Source: Gari tellinella (Eukaryota; Mollusca; Bivalvia; Cardiida; Psammobiidae). From it: 64,000 bases of DNA. The position numbers were made by a program, and so were the translations under genes. Positions 24,095-35,126 of this stretch are shown here, in pieces. The stretch lies in assembly GCA_922989275.2 (NCBI GenBank), contig OV277872.1:33645619-33709618 (forward strand), written 5' to 3'. Position 1 is the stretch's first letter; each line of letters starts with the position of its first letter. The notes under the pieces were generated by a model. It searched no databases. It was not told where the DNA came from and saw nothing but the letters and a program-made list of their open reading frames with translations.

Positions 24095-24533
24095 TCTAAG
24101 GGCTCCAGAATAGGGAAGTATTTCAAAATCTTTATGTCTGTATTAACCCTTTACCCCATAGCCTGGTTTGGGTTATTGAAGAGAAGTGACCACATAAAGC
24201 AGGTTAAAAGTAAAGCAAAATGTGCCTTAAGGCACATTCTGCTTTACATTCAGCCTGCTTTAAGCTACTCTCTGCTACAATATAGTAAATATTTCTTATG
24301 CTACATATTCATGGCTGTATAATGAGGAACTTTGCTTCAGGGGAATCATAAATTAAAGGCGTTAAAAGCGTATTTATGGGTAAATGGGTTAAACTATTGT
24401 GTTGCTACTCATTAGAATCCTCTCTTTGAGACGATTCTAATGAGTAGTTACACTGGAGGATCTGTTGCCAACTTGAAGGAAAAAATGTTGGATTTATCCA
24501 GTTATCTCCCTGTTAACAGGAGCCCTATTATTC
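24095..24533 (+). mobile_element. Family Q element interrupted by a family P element
   Basis: GGCTCCAGAATAGGGAAGTA start, then the family Q body is interrupted after CTGTA and resumes at ACTATTGTGTTGCTACTC. It ends at about 24533 with ACAGGAGCCCT. Confidence 0.6.
24144..24392 (+). mobile_element. Family P element, complete, with TTAA target duplication
   Basis: TTAACCCTTTACCCCATAGC to TATGGGTAAATGGGTTAA. Intact family Q copies read CATTAAACCCTATGG at this place, so one TTAA became two: a piggyBac-like target duplication. Confidence 0.7.
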
Positions 24534-24824
24534 TGCATGTGATTTAATCAAATGCTGTCTTGAACATTCAACTGACCTTGAAACTGTTTTCTTGTTTAGA
24601 GTACTTAGGACTTTGAATTGTATCCTATTTACAAACAGTTTAGAACCAGATCAGACACTACTACTACTACTACTATCGGATTTTTGATTGTATGACTAGA
24701 AGTGTCTGATGAAGATTTGAATGGTTTTGTAACTTTGATAATACTGTGAAATGTGTGTTAAATTGCCACTCAATAGATAAAATAGTAGTATTTGATAAAG
24801 GTGGTAGTTTACTGCTGGAACCCA

Positions 24825-25070
24825 GGCTTTTCCCCATAGAAGCGCCTTTTAGCACATTTAATTTATTACTCCATTGAAAAAAATAGTTCCAATTTAAACA
24901 GTTATGAGTATGTATCATGAGAAATATTTTCTATATTTTAACTGATTGTAGCTTAAAGCAGGCTGAAAGTAAAGCAGAATACGCCTTAAGGCGCATTCTG
25001 CTTTACTTTCAACCTGATTTAAGTGATCACATATCATCAATACTAGTAAACAGGCTATGGGTAAAGGATT
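24825..25070 (-). mobile_element. Family P element, reverse orientation
   Basis: CCCCATAGAAGCGCCTTTTA start; the AGAATACGCCTTAAGGCGCA palindrome is especially complete; ends GGCTATGGGTAAAGGATTAA. Confidence 0.6.
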
Positions 25071-25290
25071 AACCCATTACCTGTATAGCCTATTTTCTAG
25101 TTTTGAAAACAGGTGACCACTTAAAGCAGGTTGAAAGTAAAGCAGAATGTGCCTTCTACTTTACTTCCAGCCTGCTTTAAGCTACCATCTGCTAGAATAT
25201 AGAATATGGCTGTATAAATTGGAACTATTTTCTTCAGTGGAGGAATAAATATAAGTCATAAAAAGGCATATTTTTAGGGGTAATGGGTTA
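25069..25290 (+). mobile_element. Family P element, forward, abutting the previous copy
   Basis: TAACCCATTACCTGTATAGC start and TAGGGGTAATGGGTTA end. Shares its first bases with the end of the copy to the left, giving a head-to-head pair. Confidence 0.6.
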
Positions 25291-25904
25291 TGGTGACACC
25301 TGTATTAAATTCAATCAATTAATATTCAATTTTGGTACTAATGTTGAGAAAAAGGTAGATGTGCTCAAAGAAACTAATATGGAGGGAAGAGTTAAAAACA
25401 TTTTGTTACATGTACTTATAGCGGGCTGAAAGTAAAGCAGAAAATGCTTGTGGGCGCTTTCGGCTTTAGTTCCAGCCTTCTTTCAGTAACCCCCTGTCAA
25501 GATGCAAGGAATATTTTCACTTGTGCTATTAATAAGGACAGGGTAAAAGAATGAATAGACGGTTCTGTTGGGAACCTGTCAAAGCGGGAAAAGGTGTTAC
25601 TTTGAAGGAGAGGGTTGATATGGTCTTCTCATTAGACTTTGGCACAAGTAGCTGATCTGTCCTAGCATGTTATAGAAACTCAAGCCAACTGGCCATCTTA
25701 AAATACTCTAACCTTCTTCAATTCTTGAATGATCATGATACAGGACAACAGGCAGAAAGGTCTGAAAACTCTATTTTCTGTGCCCAGCATTAATCTGCCA
25801 CCTGGCGTAAAGACTTCTAATTAATCTTTCTTTTCAGTGCAGCATTTAAAGAACAGTAAAACCTCTCTAGTATGACCACTAGCTTGTGTTCCCATTCCCC
25901 CACA
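25291..25904. other. No gene recognised
   Basis: Contains one family P-like fragment at about 25420-25495 (GCGGGCTGAAAGTAAAGCAG). A pyrimidine tract plus CAG at about 25835 is not followed by a convincing open exon. Confidence 0.45.
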
Positions 25905-26413
25905 AATACTTCTTTTACGCCTATAATTTATCCTCCCCAGAGGAAAATAGTTCCCTTTTATACAGTCATGAATATTTATCATAAGAAATATTTTCTATAT
26001 CCTAGCAAGGGGCCTCCGTGGCCTAGTGGTATAGTCACTGTGACTTACATCACTAAGCTCCTCACCGCTGTGAGTTTGAATCCCAGTAGGGTCGTTCGGA
26101 TTTTTCATGTGGGGAAGCCTTCCAGCTGGCTTGCGGAAGGTCGGTGGTTCTACCCAGTTGCCAATTTGTGTCTGAAACAGTGCATAAAGGACTTCTGGGG
26201 TCTTCCTCCACCTGTCATTAGCTGGACGTCGCGATATGATTGAAATACTGTTGAAAGCGAGGTAAAAATCAAAACAAATCAAATCAAACTATATCCTAGC
26301 AGATAATAGCTTATATCAGGCTGAAAGTAATGCAGAATGTGCCTTAAGGCTTTCAACCTGCTTTAAGTGATCATCTTTCTCTAAAATTAGAAACAGGCTA
26401 TGGGGTAATGGGC
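25905..26413 (-). mobile_element. Family P element, reverse, interrupted by a SINE
   Basis: CTTTTACGCCTATAATTTAT through CTATATCCTAGCA, SINE, then CTATATCCTAGCA and the AAAGTAATGCAGAATGTGCC core to GGCTATGGGGTAATGGG. Confidence 0.6.
26008..26288 (+). mobile_element. tRNA-derived SINE, full length, 13-bp target duplication
   Basis: The head resembles a tRNA, with an A-box-like TGGCCTAGTGG (26029) and a B-box-like GAGTTTGAATCCC (26072). A central domain follows with CTTCTGGGGTCTTCCTCCACC-like sequence, then a GATATGATTGAAATACTGTT segment and an A-rich AAATCAAAAC-type tail. It is flanked on both sides by CTATATCCTAGCA (25995-26007 and 26289-26301), the signature of LINE-mediated insertion. It is not a functional tRNA because the head lacks a clean cloverleaf. 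Confidence 0.8.
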
Positions 26414-26520
26414 AGGTGATTTCTGAAAGCAAGGTGAAGGTAAAACAGAAAACTCCTTTGGGAGCTTCCTGCTTTATATTCACTTTAAGACGTCTCCTGC
26501 CTTTTTTTGCAGTCAATTAG
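26411..26520 (+). mobile_element. Family P-like palindromic variant
   Basis: GCAAGGTGAAGGTAAAACAG with palindrome ACTCCTTTGGGAGC; sibling of 17740-17870. Confidence 0.35.
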
Positions 26521-27075
26521 CCTTTTTATTAGCGGTTGAGGTTTTTCTGTAATTAGCATGAAATTGTTTAATGTTTGTTAGGACAAATGTATATGTAAGA
26601 TGCTCTTAAATTTATATTTATTATACCTCAAGTGAATTTGTACATGTCATCCATCAGTCTGTAATGTCATTGGACATTATAAAGTGGACTGATTCCAGTA
26701 GGAAAACCATGGCAAGATAAGGGAGCTAACTAAGTAATGCATACATTGTATTAAAATGTACGCATTGGATCAGTTCTGGAGCTTGCTTTGCTTAGTGGCA
26801 CAGCCGCATTTCTACTTTATGTCCAGCATTAATAAGCCATTACGTTTAAAAGATATCTGTGCTTTTTATTAGTGAGCAAAGTTTGTTAGATTTAGCTTTG
26901 AGCATATTAAGATTTGTGTTAACTCTTGTTTTTGCTGTTTTGATGATTTATTGTTTTATTTGCTTCAACTGTTTAATTGTCCTTGTCAATTAGTGTACAA
27001 GTTTATTTAGCATGTATAGCATGTAGTTTTCTTATTAACATGTTCAACCTCTTCCATTGCCAAAATTACATAATT
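26521..27075. other. No feature recognised
   Basis: AT-rich sequence without exon signals or a recognised repeat. Confidence 0.45.
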
Positions 27076-27320
27076 CATCTATTAACCCTCCCCCCCCCCC
27101 CCCCCCCCCCCCCCCCATAGAAGCAGCACCTTTAAGCATATTCAATTTACTCCTCCATTGAAGAAAGTAGTTCCAATTTGTACAATCATGAAATTGTATC
27201 ATGTGAAATATTTTCTTAATCCTAGCAGATGATAGCTTAAAGCAGGTTGAAAGTAAAGCAGAATGTGCCTTAAGTGCTCGCCTATCTTCAAAATTAGAAG
27301 CAAGCTATGGAGTAAAGGGT
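27076..27320 (-). mobile_element. Family P element, reverse, with a long poly-C tract
   Basis: ATTAACCCTC followed by roughly 30 C residues (27087-27116) and CATAG, where family members normally read CCCCATAG. The terminal C-run has expanded. Ends GCTATGGAGTAAAGGGTCAA. Confidence 0.55.
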
Positions 27321-27329
27321 CAACTCATT

Positions 27330-27620
27330 CACCCCTGTAACTTTAAATGCACATTTCCAGTTAGTCCATTAAAGACTATTTGTTTTTATTGCAAAATGAC
27401 AAACAGTGCAGACACTGATCAGGCCCCGAGGTTATAAAACTTTGTTTGAGTCCAGACTCACACTCACACTCGTTCTCTAGGCTCAAATCTGACCAATCAA
27501 ATGCTTGAGAACACACTCAGACTTAACTTAAAAGCTTTATAACCTCGGAGCCAGAACTCTGATTTGGATCTACGCTGTTTGCATAGGACAAATGTAATTT
27601 TTACAGGTACTCTATTTTTA
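27330..27620. mobile_element. Family R element with a nested hairpin
   Basis: Starts ACTCATTCACCCCTGTAACT, with arm GTGCAGACACTGATCAG at 27400 and its partner at 27555. A second hairpin, CCGAGGTTATAAAACTTT...AGCTTTATAACCTCGG (27426-27548), has inserted into the loop. Confidence 0.5.
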
Positions 27621-29149
27621 GCTCACCTGAGCTAGCTCAGGGTGAGCTTTTGCAATACTTGAATGTCCGGCGTCCGGCGTCAACAATTTTAGTGTTTACA
27701 CTCTAGAGGCCACAGTATTTATCCAATCTTTCTCAAACTTGCTCAGATTGTATATTACCATAAGAGTTCGGATGAGTTTGATTATGGTTGAAATCAGACT
27801 AATAGGTCAAGAGTAATCTACCTTTGAATTGCTGAAAAGGTCACATTTAAGGGTGTTTACACTCTAGAGGCCACACTAATTTTTATCCGGTCTTTTTCAA
27901 ACTTACCTTTGAATTGCTGAAAATGCCATATTTAAGGGTGTTTACTCTCCAGGGGTCACAATTTTATCCAATCTGTCTCAAAGTTGCTCAGATTGTATTA
28001 TTATCATAAGAGTTCGATTATGATTGAAATCGGACCAATAGGTTGAGAGTTACAGTGGTAAATACGCTATTCCTACCCACTCTACGCATTTCTTACGCGT
28101 TCGTTAACCGTTCACTATGCGTTTATTATCCGTATTGTTAAACGGCTTTCCTAGCCGTTTCTTTACGCGTTTAAAAGAGCTCGTATGAAAGGGTCATCAC
28201 TTAGCCGACGGACCCCTTAGCTTCAGCGGTTTACACACCCACTTTATGACATGTGTATTACAGAACACTAGGTGGTATCGCCGATAACATTGCTATCTTT
28301 AATGGGCAATACACTGTTAATCCCCCGATATCTGAGTGGCATATGTATAGGCGGGTTACATAAATAGATTGGTTACAGGCGGTGGTCAGTGCCTGTCGAT
28401 AAGATCAGAAATCTCCGCGTGAAACGGATACCTGAGGCACCAATCACAGCATCTCTGGTATAATCGTTTATTTACGCGTTTAAACGGGTTAAGATCGTTA
28501 GGCAATAACAGTTTGTTAACCGTTCGTTAACCGTTCACTATGTGTTTCTTACGCATAGATTAACGAGTAAATGGGTAGGAATAGTGTATTTACCACTGTA
28601 TCTACCTTTGAATTGCTGAAAATGTCATATTTAAGGGTGTTTACACTCTAGAGGCCACAATTTTATCTGGTCTTTTTCAAACTTGCTCAGATTGTATATG
28701 ACCATAAGAGTTCAAATAAGTGTGATTATGGTTGAAATCGGACCTATAGGTCAAGAGTTGTCTGCCCTTGAATTGCTGAAAATGCCATATCGAACAGCGT
28801 TCACACTTTTGCAACTACAGTTTTCAATGGATTTTGATTTTACTTGCACACAAAGTATATACCAATAAGTTCTCAAAGGAGTGCAATTATTGTTGAAATC
28901 TAATCATTGTAGCAATAGTTATCTGCCCTTGATATACTTAAAAATGCTAGAAAAGGTTTCATTTCAGTATTGTTTAGGCTCTAGTTATCTGCCCTTGATG
29001 TACTCTACCATACTAGAATCCAAAATTGTTTACATGCTATACTACAAATTTGAATGGATTTAAATTAAAACTGATGAAACAGTAAGATAAAGCTATCAGG
29101 CTTCAGTACAACAGGTGAACGATATCAGGGCCTTCATGCCCTCTTGTTT
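27615..29149 (+). mobile_element. HE element, complete, with a nested TA-target element
   Basis: TTTTTAGCTCACCTGAGCTAG 5' hairpin region, GTGTTTACACTCTAGAGGCC internal units, end GGTGAACGATATC + AGGGCCTTCATGCCCT + CTTGTTT. Confidence 0.7.
28053..28598. mobile_element. TA-target element with CAGTGGTAAATAC ends
   Basis: The ends CAGTGGTAAATAC and GTATTTACCACTG are inverted, and similarity continues through CTATTCCTACCCA. Flanking TA is duplicated; other HE copies read GAGTTATCTACCTTT without the insert. It is rich in CGTTAACCGTT- and TTACGCG-like subrepeats. No open frame is visible, so this is probably a Tc1/mariner-type non-autonomous element. Confidence 0.75.
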
Positions 29150-30398
29150 ATATAACTTTTACAAAACTATGGCTGAAAGATGTCTGAAAGAAGATTAAAT
29201 CTGCTTCAAGGGGAGGGGTCAATATACCATGGCTAATCTACCTGCGGTATTTTGACCCACGGGTCAAAATACCCCTATGGTATTATGACCCCCCTTACAC
29301 CCAACTTCAAAATACCGCAGGTAGATTAGCCATGGTATTTTGATACCCCGCAGATTTAATTATTTCAAAACGTTTAACAACCATTGTATAATGTAAAATC
29401 CATATAAATAAAACCAACAGCAATTCCATGTCCATTACAATTATTTTGAAGTTGGGTGTGAGAGGGGTCAAAATACCATAGCGGTATTTTGACCTGCCGG
29501 TCAAAATACCGCAGGTAGATTAGCCATGGTATTTTGACACCCAACCCCCCCCCCCCCCCCCAACCCCCCTGCAGCAGATTTAATCTTTTTTCAAACATCT
29601 TTCGACCATAGAATAATGTTAAAGTCATATAACATAAAACCAACAGCAATTCTATGCCCATAACAATGATTTTAAAGTTGGGTGTGAGTAGGGGTCAAAA
29701 TACCGCAGGTAGATTGGCCATGGTATTTTGACCCCCTCTTGTATCAAATTTTATCTTTTTTCAAACATCTTTCAACCATAGAATAATGTAAAAGTCGTAT
29801 AATAAAGCCAACAGCAATTCCATGCCCATTACAATGATTTTGAAGTTGGGTGTGATGGGCGGGGTTCAAAATACCGCACTGCGCAGGTTGATTAGCCATG
29901 GTAATTTGAACCCCCCCCCCCCCAACCTTTGAAGCAGATTTAATCTTTTTTCAATCATCTTTCAACAAAAGATGACCCTTTTGTTTACATTATGTATAGA
30001 AATTAAGATATTCCAGGTCCTGGCAATGATATTTAAGGGGATATTGAACTTCGTGCAGGGTGAATCAAAATACATTAGCAGGAAAAAATGTATTTTAATG
30101 GTCAAGCCCTGCAATACCTTACAACAAGTTTCCTTCATTAATTATGAATGATTATGCAGTAGAATGTTCATTTTTAGTCATTTGAACAAAAAAAAAATTA
30201 GAGAGGGGGATCAAAATACCGCAGGTAGGGTCATTTCACCATAGCGGTGAAATGACCCGCGGGTCAAAATAATTTAAGTTATTATGACCCGCGGGTCATT
30301 TTTTCCCGTTTTTCACGTTTAGATTTCAGCCATTGTAGTTTAACCCTCCCCCCTATTGTAGATAAATACCCCCTCATTAAATTTTTTTCAGCCCATAA
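29150..30398. repeat. Tandem/inverted array of ~190-230 bp units with GGGTCAAAATACC palindromes
   Basis: At least four units share CAACAGCAATTCCATGCCCA, TTTGAAGTTGGGTGTGA, TAGATTAGCCATGGTATTTTG and GCAGATTTAATC segments. Palindromes such as TTTTGACCCACGGGTCAAAA and GACCCGCGGGTC lie between units, and poly-C runs occur at about 29546-29561 and 29910-29923. No coding potential. Confidence 0.75.
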
Positions 30399-31464
30399 TT
30401 TTTAGCTCACCTGGCACGAAGTGCCAAGGTGAGCTATTGTGATCGCCCTGTGTCCGTCTTCGTCGTCCGTCCGTCATCAAACTTTTTCTTTAAAGGTGTT
30501 CTTCTCAGAAACCACTAGGCCAATTTCACCGAAACTTCATAGGATTGTTTATTGTAGGGTTTCAGATTTCTTCAAATATAGGTGATCCAGTTGAAATTGT
30601 GGTTGCCATGGCAACCAATTGAAAAAACTTTAAAATTCTTCTTGTCCAAAACTACAGGTCCAAATTGAAAATAATTTTACCCAAATGCTTCATGGGTGAC
30701 TTTCTATCAGATTTCTTAAAATAATTTTCCTATCTTAAAAAACATGGCCGCTAGTGGGTTGGGCAGATTTTCCTTAATTGGCTATATACATGTATATTGA
30801 AAACTTTGAAAATCTTCTTGTCTGAAACCACTGGTCCTATTTGAAAGTAATTTCACACAAATGATCCACAGGTGAACCTCTACTAGATTTCTTAAAATAA
30901 TTTTGTTATCTTAAAAAACATGACCGCCAGTGGGTGGGGCAAGTTTTCCTTATATTACTGTATAGTAAAATCTTTAAAAATCTTCTTCTGTAAAACTACT
31001 AGTCCAAATTGAAAATAATTTTACACAAATGATCCTTTGTTGACCCTCTACAAGATTTCTTAAAATGATTATGTTATCTTTAAAAGCATGGCCGCCAGTG
31101 GGTGGGGTAAGTTTTCCTTTTATTACTGTATAGTAAAAACTTTAAAATTCTTCTTGTCCAAAACTACAGGTCCAAATTGAAAATAATTTTACACAAATGA
31201 TCCATTGATGACCCTCTACCAGATTTCTTAAAATAATTTTGTTATCTTACAAAACATGGCCGCCAGTGGGTGGGGCATGTTTTCCTTATATTATTGTATA
31301 GAAAAAGTTTAAAAACCTTTCCTCTGAAACTACTGGTCCGATTTAAGAATAAATTGACAGAAATGATTCATGGGTTTCCCAAATCACTTGATCAATTTGA
31401 CGTCACCATGACCATAACCATGGGTACCAGGTGAGCGATTTAGGGCCGCATGTGGCTCTTGTTT
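30399..31464 (+). mobile_element. HE element, complete (CACCTGGCAC subfamily)
   Basis: TTTTTAGCTCACCTGGCACG with hairpin AAGTGCCAAGGTGAGCT. Internal units of about 180 bp contain CATGGCCGCCAGTGGGTGGG. Ends CAGGTGAGCGATTTAGGGCC + GCATGTGGCTCTTGTTT. The related unoccupied site is at about 34553-34600. Confidence 0.75.
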
Positions 31465-31517
31465 AAATCTAACTATCAGAAATGAAAAAATATGGGTACA
31501 TGATTATGTTGCAACTG

Positions 31518-32911
31518 TTTTTAGCTCACCTGAGCTAGCTCAGGGTGAGCTTTTGCAATCCTTGAATGTCCGGCGTCAACAATTTTAGTGTTTACACTCT
31601 AGAGGCCACAATATTTATCCAATCTTTCTCAAACTTGCTCAGATGTAATATTGCCATAAGAGTTCGGATGAGTTCGATTATGGTTGAAATCGGACAAATA
31701 GGTCATGAGTTATCTACCTTTGAACTGCTGAAAATGCCATATTTAACACTGTTTACTCTCTAGAGGCAACAGTATTCATCCAATCTTTCTAAAACTTGCC
31801 CTGATTGTATATGAACATAAGAGTTCTTATGAGTTCGATTTTGGTTGAAATTGGACAAATAGATCAAGAGTTATCTACCTTTGAATTGCTGAAAATGCCA
31901 TATTTAACGGTGTTTACACTCTAGAGGCCACAGTATTTTGTCCAATCTTTCTAAAACTTGCCCAGGTTGTATATGACCATAAGAGTTCGGATGAGTTCGA
32001 TTTTGGTTGAAATCGGACAAATATATCAAGAGTTATTTACCTTTAAATTGCTGAAAATGCCATATTTAACAGTGTTTACACTCTAGAGGCCACAATTTTT
32101 ATCCAATCTATCTCAAACCTGCTCAGATTGTATATGACTATAAGAGTTCAGATGAGTTTGATTATGGTTGAAATCAGACGTATAGGTCGAGAGTTATCTA
32201 CCTTTGAATAGCTGAAAATGCCATATTTAACGATGTTTACACTCTAGAGGTCACAAATTTTATCCAATCTTTCTCAAACTTACTCAGATTGTATATTACC
32301 ATAAGACTTCGGATGAGTGCAATTATGGTTGTAATCAGATCAATAGGTCAAAAGTTATCTACCTTTGAATTGCTGAAAATGATATATTTAACAGCGTTTA
32401 CGCTCTAGAGGCCACAATATTTATCCAAGCTCTCTCAAACTTGCCCAGATTGTATATGACCATAAGAGTTCGAAAAAGGGTGATCATGGTTGAAATCTGA
32501 CAAATAGATCAAGAGATATCTACCTTTGAATTGCTGAAAATGTCATATTTTACAGCGTTTACACTCTTGCAACTACAGTTTTCAATGGATTTTGATTATA
32601 CTTGTACACAAAGGATGTAGCTATACGTTCTGGAAGGAGTGCAATTATTGTTGAAATTAATCATTGTGGCAATAGTTACCTGCCCTTGATATACATTGTA
32701 CTTTGAAATGCTAGAAAAAGGCTTCATTTCAGTATTGTTTAGGCTTTATAAATACAATGTATAAGTTATCTGCCTTTGATGTACTCTACTATACTACAGT
32801 AGGTCGACAAACTTGAATGGATTTAGAATAAAACGGGTGAAATTCAAAGGTAAAGCTATCAGGCTTCATTACAAATGGTGAGCGATATCAGGGCCTTCAG
32901 GCCCTCTTGTT
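31518..32911 (+). mobile_element. HE element, complete and uninterrupted (CACCTGAGCTAG subfamily)
   Basis: TTTTTAGCTCACCTGAGCTAG start, seven internal units with TGTTTACACTCTAGAGGCC, end GGTGAGCGATATC + AGGGCCTTCAGGCCCT + CTTGTT. Serves as the uninterrupted reference for copies split by the foldback element and the MULE. A related unoccupied site (AACTGTTTTAAACATTG) is at about 34408. Confidence 0.75.
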
Positions 32912-33001
32912 AACATTGTAATTTGAAGTTTTACGCGTGAAGATTTCTGAAGGGGGGCCTTTGTAGATATCCCCCTCCTCATTAAATATTTTCAGGGCAT
33001 A

Positions 33002-34354
33002 TTTTTAGCTCACCTGGCACGAAGTGCCAAGGTGAGCTATAAGGATCGCTGGATGTCCGTCGTCCGTCTTCTGTCGTCCGTTCACAATTGCTCGTTAACA
33101 CTCTAGCGGCCACAAATTTCATTGGATCTTCATGAAAGTTGATGACAATGTTTGTCTTGATGAAATCTAGGTCAAATTCGAATGTGGGTCATGTGCGGTC
33201 AAAAACTAGGTCATTAGGTCAAATTATAGAAAAACCTTGTGAACACTAGAGGCTACAAATTTCATCCGATCTTCATGAAAGTTGATGACAATGTTTGTCT
33301 TGATAAAATCTAGGTCAAGTTCGAATGTGGGTCATGTCCGGTCAAAAACTAAGTCACTAGGTCAAGTCATAGAAAAACCTTGTTAACACTCTAGAGGCTA
33401 CACATTTCAATAGGTTTTCATGAAACTAAGTCAAAATGGTTGTCTTGATGAAATCTAGGTCAAGTTCGAATGTGGGTTATGTCTGGTCAAAAACTAGGTC
33501 ACTAGGTCAAATCATAGAAAAACCTTGTTTACACTCTAGCGGCCACAAATTTCATTGTATCTTCATGAAAGTTGGTGACAATGTTTGTTTTGATAAAATC
33601 TAGGTCAAGTTTGAATGTGGGTTATGTCCGGTCAAAAACTAGGTCACTAGGTCAAATCATAGAAAAACCTTGTTAACACTCTAGAGGCTACACATTTCAA
33701 TAGTTTTTCATGAAACATAAATAAAATGTTTATCTTGATAAGATGTAGGTCAAGTTCGAATGTGGGTCATGTCTGGTCAAAAACTAGGTCACTAGGTCAA
33801 ATCATAGAAACACCTTCTTAACTCTCTAGAAGCTACAAATTTCATTAGATCTTCATGAGACTTTATCAAAATGTTTGTCTTGATAAAATCTAGATCAAGT
33901 TCGAATGTGGGTCATGTCCGGTCAAAAACTAGGTCACTAGGTCAAATCCTAGAAAAACCTCGTTAACACTCTAGAGGCTACAAATCTCAATGGATCCTAA
34001 TGAAACTTGGTCAGAATGTTTGCGTCATTGATATCTAGGTCAAGTTCGAATGTGGGTCATGTCCTGTCAAAAACTAGATCACTAGGTCAAATCATAGAAA
34101 AACCTTGTGAACACTCTTGAGGCTCCAAATCTCATTGGATCTTGATGAAACTTGGTCAGAATGTTTTTCTCATTGATATCTAGGTCAAGTTTGAATATGG
34201 TTCATGTCTGGTCAAAAACTAGGTCACTAGGTCAAATCATTGGAAAATCTTGTTTACACTCTAGAGGTTGAATGTGGGCATAATCTAGGTTACTATAGGT
34301 CAAGTTTGCCATGGTGTACCAGGTGAGCGATTTAGGGCCATAGTGGCCCTTGTT
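33002..34354 (+). mobile_element. HE element, complete (CACCTGGCAC subfamily, GGTCAAAAACTAGGTCACTA type)
   Basis: TTTTTAGCTCACCTGGCACG hairpin start, GTCCGTCGTCCG simple repeat, eight internal units of about 145 bp carrying GGTCAAAAACTAGGTCACTA. Ends CCAGGTGAGCGATTTAGGGCC + ATAGTGGCCCTTGTTT. Confidence 0.75.
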
Positions 34355-34935
34355 TTAAATCCAACTATCAGAAATGAAAATATATTGGTACATGATTATG
34401 TTGCAACTGTTTTAAACATTGTAATTCATAGTTTTACGCGTGAATTAACCCCCCCCCCCCCTCTCAGAAATCTGTATGCGTAAAACTTTGAATTACAACG
34501 TTAAAATCAGTTGCAACATAATCATGTACCTACAGTATATATTTTCATTTCTGATAGACTTAAAAATTTATGCGCTGAAATTTTTTTAATGAGGGGGGTG
34601 TGGGGGGGTTAATCTACAATGGCCATTGTAAACTAAAACCCCCCCCCCCCCCACACCCCTCAGAAATCTGAACGCTTTATACTTTAAATAATGAGGAGGG
34701 GGGGTTAATCTACAATGGCCATTGTAAATTAACCCCCCCCCCCCCTCAGAAATCTTCACGCGTAAAACTTTGAATTTCAATGTTAAAAACAGTTGCAACA
34801 TAATCATGTACCAACATATTTTTATTTCTGAAAGTTTTTTTATGAGGGCGGGCTAATCTACAATAAGGGGAGGGGGGCTTAAATTACAATGGCTGAAATC
34901 TAACCCCGGGGTTAAATTACAATGGGGGATTAATC
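34355..34935. repeat. Inverted/tandem repeats with poly-C/G tracts; continuation of the array that hosts three HE elements
   Basis: Repeated units with TTTTACGCGTGAA, GTTGCAACATAATCATGTAC and AATCTACAATGGCCATTGTA, in both orientations, separated by runs of 10-14 C or G. The flanks of the HE copies at 30.4, 31.5 and 33.0 kb belong to the same repeat. Confidence 0.65.
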
Positions 34936-34939
34936 CACT

Positions 34940-35120
34940 ATATGACACCGGGATCGAACTCAATACTGCATTGGTGAAAAGAGGGTATTCTGGTCAGGGT
35001 TCAAATTTCTAGATCAATACCTTATATTTTTAGATAGATGTAAATAGGGTGCTCATGATCTGGCAACTTGTCTCCTTGAGTTGCGATATGACTGAAATAC
35101 TGTTAAAGCAACATAAAACC
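34940..35120 (+). mobile_element. SINE 3' fragment
   Basis: ACACCGGGATCGAACTC (B-box-like) and TTGCGATATGACTGAAATAC + TGTTAAAGCAACATAAAACCC resemble the 3' domain and tail of the SINE at 26008. The 5' region is eroded. Confidence 0.45.
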
Positions 35121-35126
35121 CTACTT

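Noticed and set aside
26008..26085. Functional tRNA gene
   Set aside because: A- and B-box-like sequences belong to the head of a SINE with a long non-tRNA body, A-rich tail and target duplication.
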